Origin: Bacteroidales bacterium
Lineage (GTDB): Bacteria > Bacteroidota > Bacteroidia > Bacteroidales > FEN-979
Assembly: GCA_016926765.1 (NCBI GenBank)
Contig: JAFGNY010000232.1
Coordinates: 1 to 9,340 of the forward strand
Reading direction: 5' to 3'
DNA length: 9,340 bases
How positions within the stretch are numbered: the first letter of the stretch is position 1; every line of letters starts with the position of its first letter. A program made the position numbers and the translations under genes. The notes below the pieces were generated by a model that was not told the DNA's origin, made no database searches, and saw nothing but the letters and a program-made list of their open reading frames with translations. Positions 1-7,873 of the stretch are shown here, in pieces.

Positions 1-1949
1 ACCTCTTTCTCAAGCAACACTTTGGCAAGAAGCTCGATCTGTTCTTTGTGTTCCTGTAACAGTTTTTTCGCCCTTTCATAGGCTGATTCAACGATTTGCC
101 GTATCTCCTGATCAATCACCTCCGCCGTTTTTTCCGAGTAGGGTTTCTGGAACGAATATTCCGATTGCCCGGTAGAGTCGTAATAGCTGATATTGCCGAT
201 CTCTTTGTTCAGACCGAAATAAACCACCATGGCATAAGCTTGCTTGGTCACCTTCTCGAGGTCGTTCAGTGCTCCTGTCGATACTTTCCCGAAAAAGATT
301 TCTTCCGATGCCCTTCCACCGACAGCCGCGGTGATCTCATCGTACATCTGCTCGAATGTTGTCAGTTGCCGTTCTTCCGGAAGATACCATGCAGCCCCCA
401 GCGCTTTCCCCCGTGGCACAATGGTTACCTTCACCAGCGGATGGGCATATTCCAGCAACCAGCTAATTGCGGCGTGACCCGATTCGTGATAGGCGATGAC
501 CTTCTTTTCATGCGCGGAGATAATTTTGCTTCGTTTTTCAAGACCTCCTACAATCCGGTCAATGGCATCCATAAAGTCCTGTTTCTCAATGGTCTTTTTG
601 TCTTTCCTGGCAGCAATCAGCGCGGACTCGTTACAGACGTTCGCGATATCGGCTCCGGAAAATCCGGGGGTTTGCCGTGCCAGAAAATCGACATCCACCT
701 CCACATCCAGTTTCAATGGTTTCAGGTGAACCTTAAATATCGCTTTCCGCTCTTCCAGATCAGGTAATTCAATATAGATCTGTCTGTCGAAACGTCCGGC
801 GCGCATCAGTGCCCGGTCAAGGACATCAGCCCTGTTGGTCGCTGCAAGAATGATTACACCCGCGTTGGTGGCAAAACCATCCATTTCGGTCAGCAACTGA
901 TTCAGTGTATTCTCCCGCTCATCATTGGCTCCGGTAATCTGGTTCCTGCCACGGGCACGACCAACGGCATCGATCTCATCGATAAAGATGATACACGGCG
1001 CTTTCTCTTTCGCCTGCCTAAAGAGGTCTCGTACACGGGAAGCGCCTACCCCTACAAACATCTCCACGAAATCAGAACCGGAGATGGAGAAGAAAGGCAC
1101 TTTTGCTTCACCGGCAACGGCTTTGGCCAGCAGGGTTTTTCCGGTCCCCGGAGGTCCCACCAGCAGTGCCCCTTTCGGGATTTTCCCGCCAAGCTGGGTG
1201 TACTTGCCGGGATTCTTTAAGAAATCTACAATCTCCATCACCTCAACTTTGGCCTCTTCCAGCCCTGCAACGTCGTTGAATGTGACACTGACACTGGTAT
1301 CCTTATCAAATAACTGTGCCTTTGATTTTCCTATGTTGAAGATCTGACCACCTGCACCACCACCGCCACGACTCATGAACCGCATGATCAGAAACCAGGC
1401 TCCGATCAGGATAGCGATCGGGATGATGTAACTCAGAATGTCACCGAAAACGTCTTTACGGGTATCATGGGAAGGAGGATAAGGATACTGTCGGGTGAAT
1501 TCCTGAATCTGATTTACTGATGCACTATCCCGCACCATCCGGGCAACCAGGGTATCACGTGTATCCTTCAGCAGGGTATTAAAAATATCTTCCGACCCGA
1601 TCTGATAAAAGAACTGAGGACTCTGGGAAGAGGATCCAAATCCCTTCTTATTGAAGGCCTGGTAAGCTGTATCAGTCTCCAACCGGTCTTTCTTTATGTA
1701 GATTTCAGCTTTTTCCTGGTTGACCACAACGATCTTCTCAATGTCCTGTTTTACAAGCATTTCCTCAAGACGGGGCCAGGTGGTCTCTTTCACCGGACTT
1801 GTATAGTTGAAATACTGGATAGCAATGAATATGATTGCCAGGATTGCATAGATCCAATAGAAGCTGAATTTCGGTTTTCCCTTTTTTACGGGAGTGAGGT
1901 TGGGAGGATATCCCCCTCCTTTTTTAGTATCTTTTTCTTTATCTGCCAT
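1..1949 (-). CDS. ftsH: FtsH, membrane-bound ATP-dependent zinc metalloprotease (3' end cut by window edge)
   Basis: AAA+ protease of the inner membrane that extracts and degrades misassembled membrane proteins and some cytosolic regulators, working as a hexamer. I translated the minus strand from ATG at 1947-1949 and found 649 intact codons to the left edge; an estimated few tens of carboxyl-terminal residues are missing. In order: a Gly/Pro-rich cytosolic tail (1-27), transmembrane helix 1 (about 28-47), a periplasmic domain of about 120 residues, helix 2 (about 170-191), Walker A GPPGTGKT (265-272), pore loop FVG (298-300), Walker B IFIDEID (321-327), second region of homology with arginine fingers R386 and R389, zinc motif HESGH (488-492), and the probable third zinc ligand D563 in TGALND. 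All catalytic residues are present. The gene lies 34 bases after rsfS with no promoter box in the gap, so it is probably read from the rsfS promoter. No Shine-Dalgarno sequence is evident. Confidence 0.97.
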   Translation of the reverse strand, partial: MADKEKDTKKGGGYPPNLTPVKKGKPKFSFYWIYAILAIIFIAIQYFNYTSPVKETTWPRLEEMLVKQDIEKIVVVNQEKAEIYIKKDRLETDTAYQAFNKKGFGSSSQSPQFFYQIGSEDIFNTLLKDTRDTLVARMVRDSASVNQIQEFTRQYPYPPSHDTRKDVFGDILSYIIPIAILIGAWFLIMRFMSRGGGGAGGQIFNIGKSKAQLFDKDTSVSVTFNDVAGLEEAKVEVMEIVDFLKNPGKYTQLGGKIPKGALLVGPPGTGKTLLAKAVAGEAKVPFFSISGSDFVEMFVGVGASRVRDLFRQAKEKAPCIIFIDEIDAVGRARGRNQITGANDERENTLNQLLTEMDGFATNAGVIILAATNRADVLDRALMRAGRFDRQIYIELPDLEERKAIFKVHLKPLKLDVEVDVDFLARQTPGFSGADIANVCNESALIAARKDKKTIEKQDFMDAIDRIVGGLEKRSKIISAHEKKVIAYHESGHAAISWLLEYAHPLVKVTIVPRGKALGAAWYLPEERQLTTFEQMYDEITAAVGGRASEEIFFGKVSTGALNDLEKVTKQAYAMVVYFGLNKEIGNISYYDSTGQSEYSFQKPYSEKTAEVIDQEIRQIVESAYERAKKLLQEHKEQIELLAKVLLEKE

Positions 1950-1983
1950 TCTGTCTTAATAACAAGTATTGAAACCTTCTTTG

Positions 1984-2364
1984 TCAGGGTGATTCAACCT
2001 TTTCAATTATCGCGTCACCCCACAACTGTTCAAGGTTATAAAAGCTTCTGCGGGTATCCTGGAAAATATGAACAACGACGCTGAAGTAGTCGATCAAAAT
2101 CCATTCCGCATTTTCAAATCCCTCCTGGTGCCAGGGAGATTCGCCACATTCTTTCTTGACTTCCCTGGCAACGGCATCGGCAATGGCTTCAATCTGGGTC
2201 CGGGAAGTGCCATGACAAATTACAAAAGCATCACATACAGCTGCATTCAGCCTGGAAAATCGCAGAACAACCGGGTCTTTCGCTTTTTTATCCAGCATTC
2301 CGTTCAGGATCGCCTGAATGATCGGTTCAGAATCGGGTTTTATCTCCGCTTTCTTTCTGGGCAT
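1984..2364 (-). CDS. rsfS: RsfS (Iojap family), ribosome silencing factor
   Basis: Small protein of 126 residues, the usual length for the family. RsfS binds uL14 of the 50S subunit and blocks joining with the 30S subunit, lowering translation when nutrients are short. Family signatures are clear: DAFVICHGTSRTQIEAIADA (45-64), WILIDYFSVVVHIF (88-101) and FYNLEQLWGDA (108-118). The basic, proline-containing first ten residues are probably disordered. The ATG at 2362-2364 lies 19 bases downstream of a TACCTTTG -7 box, which supports this start and suggests its own promoter rather than reliance on the LOG gene, 28 bases upstream. The product ends 34 bases before ftsH, so the two are likely co-transcribed. 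The rsfS-ftsH order is, from memory, common in Bacteroidota. Confidence 0.95.
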   Translation of the reverse strand: MPRKKAEIKPDSEPIIQAILNGMLDKKAKDPVVLRFSRLNAAVCDAFVICHGTSRTQIEAIADAVAREVKKECGESPWHQEGFENAEWILIDYFSVVVHIFQDTRRSFYNLEQLWGDAIIEKVESP

Positions 2365-2383
2365 GGAGGGATTTTAGAACCTG

Positions 2384-2391
2384 CAAAGGTA
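2384..2391 (-). promoter_or_regulatory. Bacteroidota-type -7 box (TACCTTTG) for rsfS-ftsH
   Basis: On the minus strand this is TACCTTTG, an exact fit to the TAnnTTTG box of the primary sigma factor of Bacteroidota. It lies just after the stop codon of the LOG gene and 19 bases before the rsfS ATG, giving a predicted leader of roughly 13 bases. No TTTG is visible at the expected -33 spacing of 19-21 bases, so the upstream element is weak or absent. Confidence 0.6.
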
Positions 2392-2392
2392 G

Positions 2393-3103
2393 TTAAAAGT
2401 TTGGTTTGAGGGCATATTTCTGGTAGAACTCGTTGATGGAACTTACAGCCTCTTCTGCTGTATCGACAAGGATAAACAAGTCCATATCTTCAGGGGAAAT
2501 ATTTTTTGATTGGAGTAGTACATTTTTCATCCATTCAATAAATCCCCCCCAGTATTCTTTAACCATGAGGATGATAGGGAATGGAGCCAGTTTTTTGGTC
2601 TGGATTAACGTGATGGCTTCTGTCATCTCATCGAGCGTGCCGAAACCACCTGGCAAACAAATAAAGCCCATTGAATATTTCATGAACATCGTCTTCCTGA
2701 CGAAGAAATAATCAAATGTGATGAGTTTGTTACTGTCGATAAATGGATTTGGTTTTTGTTCAAAAGGAAGGGCAATATTCAATCCCACTGATTTTCCTCC
2801 GGCAAAATGCGCTCCCTTGTTGGCAGCTTCCATGATGCCCTGCCCTCCTCCGGTAATGATCCCATATCCGTTTTTGGTGAGCAGGTAGGCTACCTCCTCA
2901 GTGAGCTTGTAGTATTTATGGTTGTCGAGTGTTCGGGCTGAACCGAAGATTGAGACACAAGGGCCAATACGTGTCAGCTTTTCAAACCCCTCTACCATCT
3001 CCGACATCACTTTGAAGATCTCCCACGTGTCATAACTTATAGTCTCTGACCAGGTCTTCTCTTCAAATTTGCTCTTCAGCATCTCAAGATCATCGATGTT
3101 CAT
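2393..3103 (-). CDS. LOG-family protein (TIGR00730 type), predicted nucleoside 5'-monophosphate phosphoribohydrolase
   Basis: Predicted cytosolic Rossmann-fold enzyme. LOG proteins split the N-glycosidic bond of (cytokinin) nucleoside monophosphates to free base and ribose 5-phosphate; older annotations call them lysine decarboxylases, which is wrong for this family. Motifs, numbered from the chosen start: FGSAR (53-57), GGGQGIMEAAN (85-95), a conserved basic pair RK (136-137) and the hallmark PGGFGTLDE (151-159). The length is 236 residues. The frame stays open to an ATG at 3235, but I chose the ATG at 3101-3103: a TACATTTG promoter box ends 22 bases before it, and the extra 44 residues are low-complexity, unlike the family, and would start upstream of that promoter. 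The true substrate cannot be read from the sequence; bacterial members also act on ordinary purine or pyrimidine monophosphates. It may be transcribed alone, since rsfS has its own promoter. Confidence 0.92.
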   Translation of the reverse strand: MNIDDLEMLKSKFEEKTWSETISYDTWEIFKVMSEMVEGFEKLTRIGPCVSIFGSARTLDNHKYYKLTEEVAYLLTKNGYGIITGGGQGIMEAANKGAHFAGGKSVGLNIALPFEQKPNPFIDSNKLITFDYFFVRKTMFMKYSMGFICLPGGFGTLDEMTEAITLIQTKKLAPFPIILMVKEYWGGFIEWMKNVLLQSKNISPEDMDLFILVDTAEEAVSSINEFYQKYALKPNF

Positions 3104-3125
3104 TTCAGCAGTATTTTTTGAATGA

Positions 3126-3133
3126 CAAATGTA
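3126..3133 (-). promoter_or_regulatory. Bacteroidota-type -7 box (TACATTTG) for the LOG gene
   Basis: The minus strand reads TACATTTG, an exact TAnnTTTG match, ending 22 bases before the ATG at 3103. The predicted leader is about 15-17 bases. At the expected -33 distance the minus strand reads roughly CAGCAC, so a TTTG element is lacking. The box decides the start of the LOG gene because it lies inside the longer open frame. Confidence 0.55.
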
Positions 3134-3192
3134 CATAAAATGGTGAAAAGGCTGTGCTAGTCCTGATATTTCTGCCAGAAACGACGAATTCG

Positions 3193-3224
3193 TTTGGCAT
3201 GATGTTTTGAAACCCATACATTTG
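3193..3224 (+). promoter_or_regulatory. Bacteroidota-type promoter (TTTG-N20-TACATTTG) for the beta-propeller membrane protein
   Basis: A -33 box TTTG at 3193-3196 is followed by a 20-base spacer and a -7 box TACATTTG at 3217-3224. Both boxes and the spacing fit the TTTG-N19-21-TAnnTTTG consensus described for the primary sigma factor of Bacteroidota. The ATG at 3248 follows 23 bases later, so the predicted leader is short, about 17 bases. It is the best complete promoter in the window. Confidence 0.72.
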
Positions 3225-3247
3225 TTCCTTCCCAAAAATGTACTTCC

Positions 3248-4984
3248 ATGGATGATCCGTCAAAATTCGCCAGAATTTTTTCAGGCAAACCGCTTCGGCT
3301 TTGGCCGGGAATTGTCATCGTTATTATTCAGTGGCTCCTGTGGTACGCCATACCGGCGTTAATACCTGTTGATCAGGTGATGATGATCGGGGTGGGGGGG
3401 AGTTTGCTTTGCGGAGTGGCCATTGTTATCTGGTGGGCTTTTCTCAGCCGGGCACGGTGGTTTGACCGGCTGGGAGGGCTGATCCTGGCAGCATTATCCC
3501 TTTATGCTGTCTCCTTTCTGCTCGACAAATCCATTACAACCTCCAACATGGGGTTGATGTTTATCATGTATTCCCTTCCCGTGACAAGTATTTTTTTTGT
3601 GGCCGGATTGGTTGTCACCGGTCAACTCTCACCAATGACACGAAGAGTCGTTGTTGCTCTCTTCCTTGTTGGCTCTGCAGGTTTATGGGCATTTCTGAGA
3701 ACCGATGGCATGAACGGAGTTGGTGAGCATGAATTGAACTGGCGCTGGGCAAGGAGCTCTGAACAACGGCTGTTGTTGAAGTCAACAGACCTGACAGAAA
3801 CCGGACAAGCAATTCAGGAGAAGGATAGCCTTGATGCAGAATGGCCTGGTTTCCGAGGGCCAAACCGCGACGGGATCGTACATGGCGTTATGATCGGAAC
3901 CGACTGGGAAGCGGATCCGCCTCAGTTGATGTGGCGCAAACAGGTTGGTCCGGGATGCTCCTCATTTTCAATCAGGGGGAATTTGTTTTATACTCAGGAA
4001 CAGAGGGGTGATGTTGAAATGGTCTCTTGTTATGATCTCAGAACGGGTGAGCCTGTCTGGCAACATGGTGATTCAGTTAGATTCTGGGATTCCCATGCGG
4101 GCGCAGGTCCGCGATCCACGCCTACTCTGGATGGCAGCAGGGTCTATTCACTGGGAGGGACGGGTTTGCTGAATGTGCTTAATGCTTCGGATGGATCAAA
4201 AATCTGGTCAAGGGATGCGGCAAAGGATGCCGGGATCACCGTTCTTACCTGGGGATTTACCAGTTCTCCCTTGGTGGTCGGTAATGTTGTGATTGTTGCA
4301 CTTGCAGGCAAATTGGCGGTCTATGATACATCCGGCGGCCTCCCGTTATGGTTTGGTCCCGATGGCGGCAGCGGATACAGTTCACCTCAGTTTTTCACTC
4401 TTGGAGGAGTCCCTCAGGTGATTCTGATGAGCGCTTCAGGAGCGATAAGTTTCGACCCGGCATCAGGGAATCAACTTTGGGAATACTCCTGGCCCATTGA
4501 GGACCGGATCCTCCAACCGGCCTTGATCGGTGGCGAAGACCTGCTGCTCAGCCAGGAATATACGGGAGTCAGGCGTGTCACAGTAACACAGGCCAACGCG
4601 GAATATACGATCACTGAGCGCTGGACGTCGTCTGAAATGAAAGTGAATTTTAATGACAACCTGGTTTACAATGGATACGCCTTCGGGTTCGACGGTCCGT
4701 CCATTGCGTGTTTGGATCTGAAAGAAGGAAAGCGACTATGGAAAGGTGAACGTTACAGAGGCTTTACGTTGCTGCTTGCCGGGCAAAATCTGATCCTGGT
4801 ACTGTCTGAGAAAGGGGAGTTGGCTCTGGTCAATGCCACACCGGAAAAATTCACCGAATTGGGAAAAATCCAGGCTATCGAAGGAAAAACCTGGAACCAT
4901 CCGGCTATCGCCCGAAATATCCTGCTCGTACGCAATAGTCAGGAGATGGCGGCATTCAAATTGCCCCCGGCATCCGGCATCTAA
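3248..4984 (+). CDS. Membrane-anchored PQQ-like beta-propeller protein (five N-terminal helices)
   Basis: Protein of 578 residues with no function I can name. The amino-terminal third has about five hydrophobic helices (roughly 19-39, 44-66, 75-92, 101-124, 132-150). With the basic first 18 residues inside, this odd number would put the rest in the periplasm. From about 198 on it is a quinoprotein-type beta-propeller: it opens with WPGFRGPNRDGI (199-210), as in many PQQ-binding-like proteins, and continues with blades such as YDLRTGEPVW (262-271), LNASDGSKIW (311-320), FDPASGNQLW (402-411) and LDLKEGKRLW (489-498). The layout recalls membrane glucose dehydrogenase (five helices plus propeller), but the protein is much shorter than the roughly 800 residues of that enzyme. 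I cannot identify the PQQ, calcium and catalytic residues, so it may be a non-enzymatic scaffold like BamB. It has its own promoter and faces uvrA tail to tail with a 4-base overlap. Confidence 0.88.
   Translation: MDDPSKFARIFSGKPLRLWPGIVIVIIQWLLWYAIPALIPVDQVMMIGVGGSLLCGVAIVIWWAFLSRARWFDRLGGLILAALSLYAVSFLLDKSITTSNMGLMFIMYSLPVTSIFFVAGLVVTGQLSPMTRRVVVALFLVGSAGLWAFLRTDGMNGVGEHELNWRWARSSEQRLLLKSTDLTETGQAIQEKDSLDAEWPGFRGPNRDGIVHGVMIGTDWEADPPQLMWRKQVGPGCSSFSIRGNLFYTQEQRGDVEMVSCYDLRTGEPVWQHGDSVRFWDSHAGAGPRSTPTLDGSRVYSLGGTGLLNVLNASDGSKIWSRDAAKDAGITVLTWGFTSSPLVVGNVVIVALAGKLAVYDTSGGLPLWFGPDGGSGYSSPQFFTLGGVPQVILMSASGAISFDPASGNQLWEYSWPIEDRILQPALIGGEDLLLSQEYTGVRRVTVTQANAEYTITERWTSSEMKVNFNDNLVYNGYAFGFDGPSIACLDLKEGKRLWKGERYRGFTLLLAGQNLILVLSEKGELALVNATPEKFTELGKIQAIEGKTWNHPAIARNILLVRNSQEMAAFKLPPASGI
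4981..4984. other. Overlapping stop codons of convergent genes
   Basis: The four bases CTAA contain the TAA stop of the propeller gene (4982-4984, plus) and the TAG stop of uvrA (read from 4981-4983, minus). There is no intergenic space and I see no hairpin followed by a T-run at the junction, so each transcript must end inside the opposite gene. Confidence 0.9.
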
Positions 4985-7803
4985 TTAGCTGCAAGATACC
5001 CCTTAAGATGCAAAGCCGTATATCCTTTTCCGGCTGCGACAACCTCTTCGGGAGTACCTTCTGCAACGATCTCACCTCCACGCTCACCACCATCGGGACC
5101 CAGATCCACAATGTGATCAGCCACTTTGATGACTTCCATATTATGTTCGATCACCAGTACCGAATTCCCTTTGCTTACTAATTTGTTGAGCACACCAAGC
5201 AACACTTTCACATCTTCAAAATGAAGCCCTGTCGTCGGTTCATCCAGAATATACAGGGTATTCCCCGTATCGGTTTTGGAGAGTTCGGAGGCAAGCTTTA
5301 CACGTTGAGCCTCCCCTCCCGATAGAGTAGTTGACTGTTGTCCCAGAGTGATATATCCCAATCCCACCTGCTGAAGGGTCTCAATTTTGCGGAGGATCAT
5401 CGGGATGGGTTCAAAAAATTCAACTGCCTGATTGATCGTCATGTTCAGCACATCGTTGATCGATTTACCCTTATACCTGACCTCCAGGGTTTCACGGTTG
5501 TATCGCCTTCCCTGGCACGTTTCACAGAGCACATAGACATCCGGGAGGAAATTCATCTCAATCACTCTCAATCCGGCTCCTTTACAAGTCTCGCAGCGAC
5601 CGCCTTTGACGTTGAAAGAAAACCGCCCTGGTTTGTATCCGCGGATCTTCGACTCAGGAAGGCTTGCGAAAAGTTTCCTGATTTCGTCAAAAACTTTCGT
5701 GTAGGTAGCCGGATTCGAGCGTGGTGTTCTTCCGATCGGCGCCTGGTTGATCTCGATCACCTTGTCAAGGTGTTTGATTCCTTCGATCGATTCGTATGGC
5801 AGTGGTTTCTGATCCGATTTGTAAAAATGATGGCTCAGGATCGGGTAGAGTGTTTCGTTGATCAAAGAGGATTTTCCGCTGCCGGAAAGACCGGTGACAC
5901 AGATGAGTTTGCCAAGGGGAATGTGAAGATCGATGTGTTTGAGGTTATGCCCGGAAGCCCCTTTCAGTACAAGAAATTTTCCGTTACCCGGAGAGCGTTT
6001 GTCTGGAACCTGTATCCTGAATTTCCCACTAAGGTATTTCCCGGTAAGAAATTCGGTTTTCATGATCTCTTCCGGGGTTCCCTGTGCCACAACCTTTCCG
6101 CCATGAATTCCCGCAAACGGGCCAATATCCACAACGTAGTCAGCATGGAGGATAGTCTCCTGGTCGTGCTCTACCACGATCACCGAATTGCCGGTATCAC
6201 GGAGATTTTGTAACGCATGAATCAGTTTCATGTTATCATGCTGATGGAGACCGATACTGGGTTCATCAAGAATGTAAAGAACTCCGACAAGCTGAGATCC
6301 GATCTGCGTGGCTAGCCTGATGCGTTGACTTTCACCTCCTGAAAGGCTTCTTGCAGTGCGGTTCAGGGTGAGGTAACCGATGCCGACATCCAGGAGAAAC
6401 CGGATCCGGTTCTGGATTTCCCGGATGATCTCGTAAGCGATTACCCGTTTACGCTCGTCAAGCCGGTCATTCAAACCATCGAACCAGGTATGCAGGTTGA
6501 CAAGGTCCATGTCGGAGAGCTCAGAGATGTTTTTATCTCCCACCTTGAACCATAGCGACTCTTTCTTCAACCGTGCTCCATGACACTCCGGACAAGGTTT
6601 CTTGTTCATGAAGCTGCTTACCCACTTCATGATCCCTGCAGGGGCGGCCTCCGCATGCTGGGAGTTGATGAAACTGATGATCCCTTCAAAGTTGAGGGAG
6701 TAGGTGGAGGTTACTCCGAGGTAATCGTTTTTTACTTTAAACACTTCGTCAGAGCCATACAAGATGACATTGATGGCATGTTCGGGAATCTCCGAGATAG
6801 GCGTATTGATGGTAAATCCGTATTTTTCCCCGATCGCTTCCATCTGTTTGAAGATCCAGTTATTTTTATATTCTCCGATCGGGACAATTCCCCCTTTCTT
6901 AATGCTGATTGTCTTATCGGGAATGATCTTCTTCAAATCAATCTCTGAGACGGTACCAAGTCCGTTACAGTGCGGACAAGCACCATAAGGCGAGTTGAAT
7001 GAAAAAGTATTTGGTTCGGGCTCATCATACGAGATACCGGTTGTCGGACACATCAGTAACTGACTGTAATGCCTTGTTTCCGGCGAGTCAACCACAGAGA
7101 TCATCAACTGATCCTTGCCGTGTTTCATAGCCAGGGCGATCGACTGCGTGAGTCGTTTCTTCGATTCCTCCCTGATCAGAATCTGATCGATGACAATTTC
7201 AATATCATGGATTTTATAACGGTCGAGCTGAAGACCATGAGTAATCTCCCGGATCTCTCCGTCAATCCTCACTTTCAGGAACCCTTGCTTCATGACCTGC
7301 TCAAACAACTCCCGGTAATGACCCTTTCTGCCTTTCACTACCGGAGCAAGGATAAGGATTTCGCCGCCAGGATGATTGGCAAGAATCAGTTCCACAATCT
7401 GCTGCTCCGAATAACGGACCATCTTTTCTCCCGTATGGTAGGAATACGCATCACTGATCCGTGCAAAGAGCAATCTCAGAAAATCATAGATTTCGGTGAT
7501 GGTCCCAACGGTAGAACGGGGATTCCGACTGGCTGACTTCTGCTCTATGGAGATCACCGGACTCAACCCATTAATTTTATCTACATCCGGTCGTTCGAGG
7601 TTTCCGATGAACTGACGGGCATAGGCTGAGAAGGTCTCCATGTAACGCCGCTGTCCCTCTGCATAGACCGTGTCAAAGGCAAGCGAAGATTTCCCGCTGC
7701 CACTCAATCCGGTGATGACAACCAGTTTGTCCCTTGGAATGATGACGTCGATGTTCTTCAGGTTGTGAACCCGTGCTCCGTAAATTTCAAGCTGATCTTC
7801 CAC
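4981..7803 (-). CDS. uvrA: UvrA, excinuclease ABC subunit A
   Basis: DNA damage sensor of nucleotide excision repair. As a dimer with UvrB it scans DNA, loads UvrB at bulky lesions and leaves. It has 940 residues, the same as E. coli UvrA. Two ABC ATPase halves are complete: Walker A GLSGSGKS (32-39), signature LSGGE (487-491) and Walker B YILDEP (510-515); then Walker A GLSGSGKS (638-645), LSGGE (827-831) and YILDEP (851-856). The carboxyl-half zinc site has all four cysteines (C737, C740, C760, C763), and C403/C406 form another CxxC. In the first zinc module the expected second cysteine is threonine: C252-x-x-T255, then C276 and C279. The start is GTG at 7801-7803; the frame upstream has no ATG before a TAA at 7849-7851. 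No promoter box is visible in the 70-base gap to the transglycosylase, so read-through from upstream is likely. Confidence 0.98.
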   Translation of the reverse strand: MEDQLEIYGARVHNLKNIDVIIPRDKLVVITGLSGSGKSSLAFDTVYAEGQRRYMETFSAYARQFIGNLERPDVDKINGLSPVISIEQKSASRNPRSTVGTITEIYDFLRLLFARISDAYSYHTGEKMVRYSEQQIVELILANHPGGEILILAPVVKGRKGHYRELFEQVMKQGFLKVRIDGEIREITHGLQLDRYKIHDIEIVIDQILIREESKKRLTQSIALAMKHGKDQLMISVVDSPETRHYSQLLMCPTTGISYDEPEPNTFSFNSPYGACPHCNGLGTVSEIDLKKIIPDKTISIKKGGIVPIGEYKNNWIFKQMEAIGEKYGFTINTPISEIPEHAINVILYGSDEVFKVKNDYLGVTSTYSLNFEGIISFINSQHAEAAPAGIMKWVSSFMNKKPCPECHGARLKKESLWFKVGDKNISELSDMDLVNLHTWFDGLNDRLDERKRVIAYEIIREIQNRIRFLLDVGIGYLTLNRTARSLSGGESQRIRLATQIGSQLVGVLYILDEPSIGLHQHDNMKLIHALQNLRDTGNSVIVVEHDQETILHADYVVDIGPFAGIHGGKVVAQGTPEEIMKTEFLTGKYLSGKFRIQVPDKRSPGNGKFLVLKGASGHNLKHIDLHIPLGKLICVTGLSGSGKSSLINETLYPILSHHFYKSDQKPLPYESIEGIKHLDKVIEINQAPIGRTPRSNPATYTKVFDEIRKLFASLPESKIRGYKPGRFSFNVKGGRCETCKGAGLRVIEMNFLPDVYVLCETCQGRRYNRETLEVRYKGKSINDVLNMTINQAVEFFEPIPMILRKIETLQQVGLGYITLGQQSTTLSGGEAQRVKLASELSKTDTGNTLYILDEPTTGLHFEDVKVLLGVLNKLVSKGNSVLVIEHNMEVIKVADHIVDLGPDGGERGGEIVAEGTPEEVVAAGKGYTALHLKGYLAAN

Positions 7804-7873
7804 CTTGCTCTGACTATTCTGCTGAGTCTGTCTGGTTAGCGAATCTAGTTAACGATTTTGGCAATACGATGTT

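Noticed and set aside
96..767. Plus-strand open frame of 223 codons
   Set aside because: It lies opposite the FtsH protease domain, which I read without a break on the minus strand. It has no domain of its own.
3104..3235. Amino-terminal extension of the LOG protein to the ATG at 3235
   Set aside because: The 44 residues are unlike the family, and a TACATTTG promoter box lies inside the stretch, so the start at 3103 fits better.
5338..6213. Plus-strand open frame of 291 codons
   Set aside because: It lies wholly antisense to uvrA, whose motifs are intact throughout. The peptide is rich in His, Phe and Arg and has no recognisable family, as expected of a shadow frame.
7804..7873. Promoter for uvrA in the gap after the transglycosylase gene
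   Set aside because: The nearest candidate, TAGATTCG on the minus strand, has a mismatch in the TTTG part and no -33 element at the right spacing.
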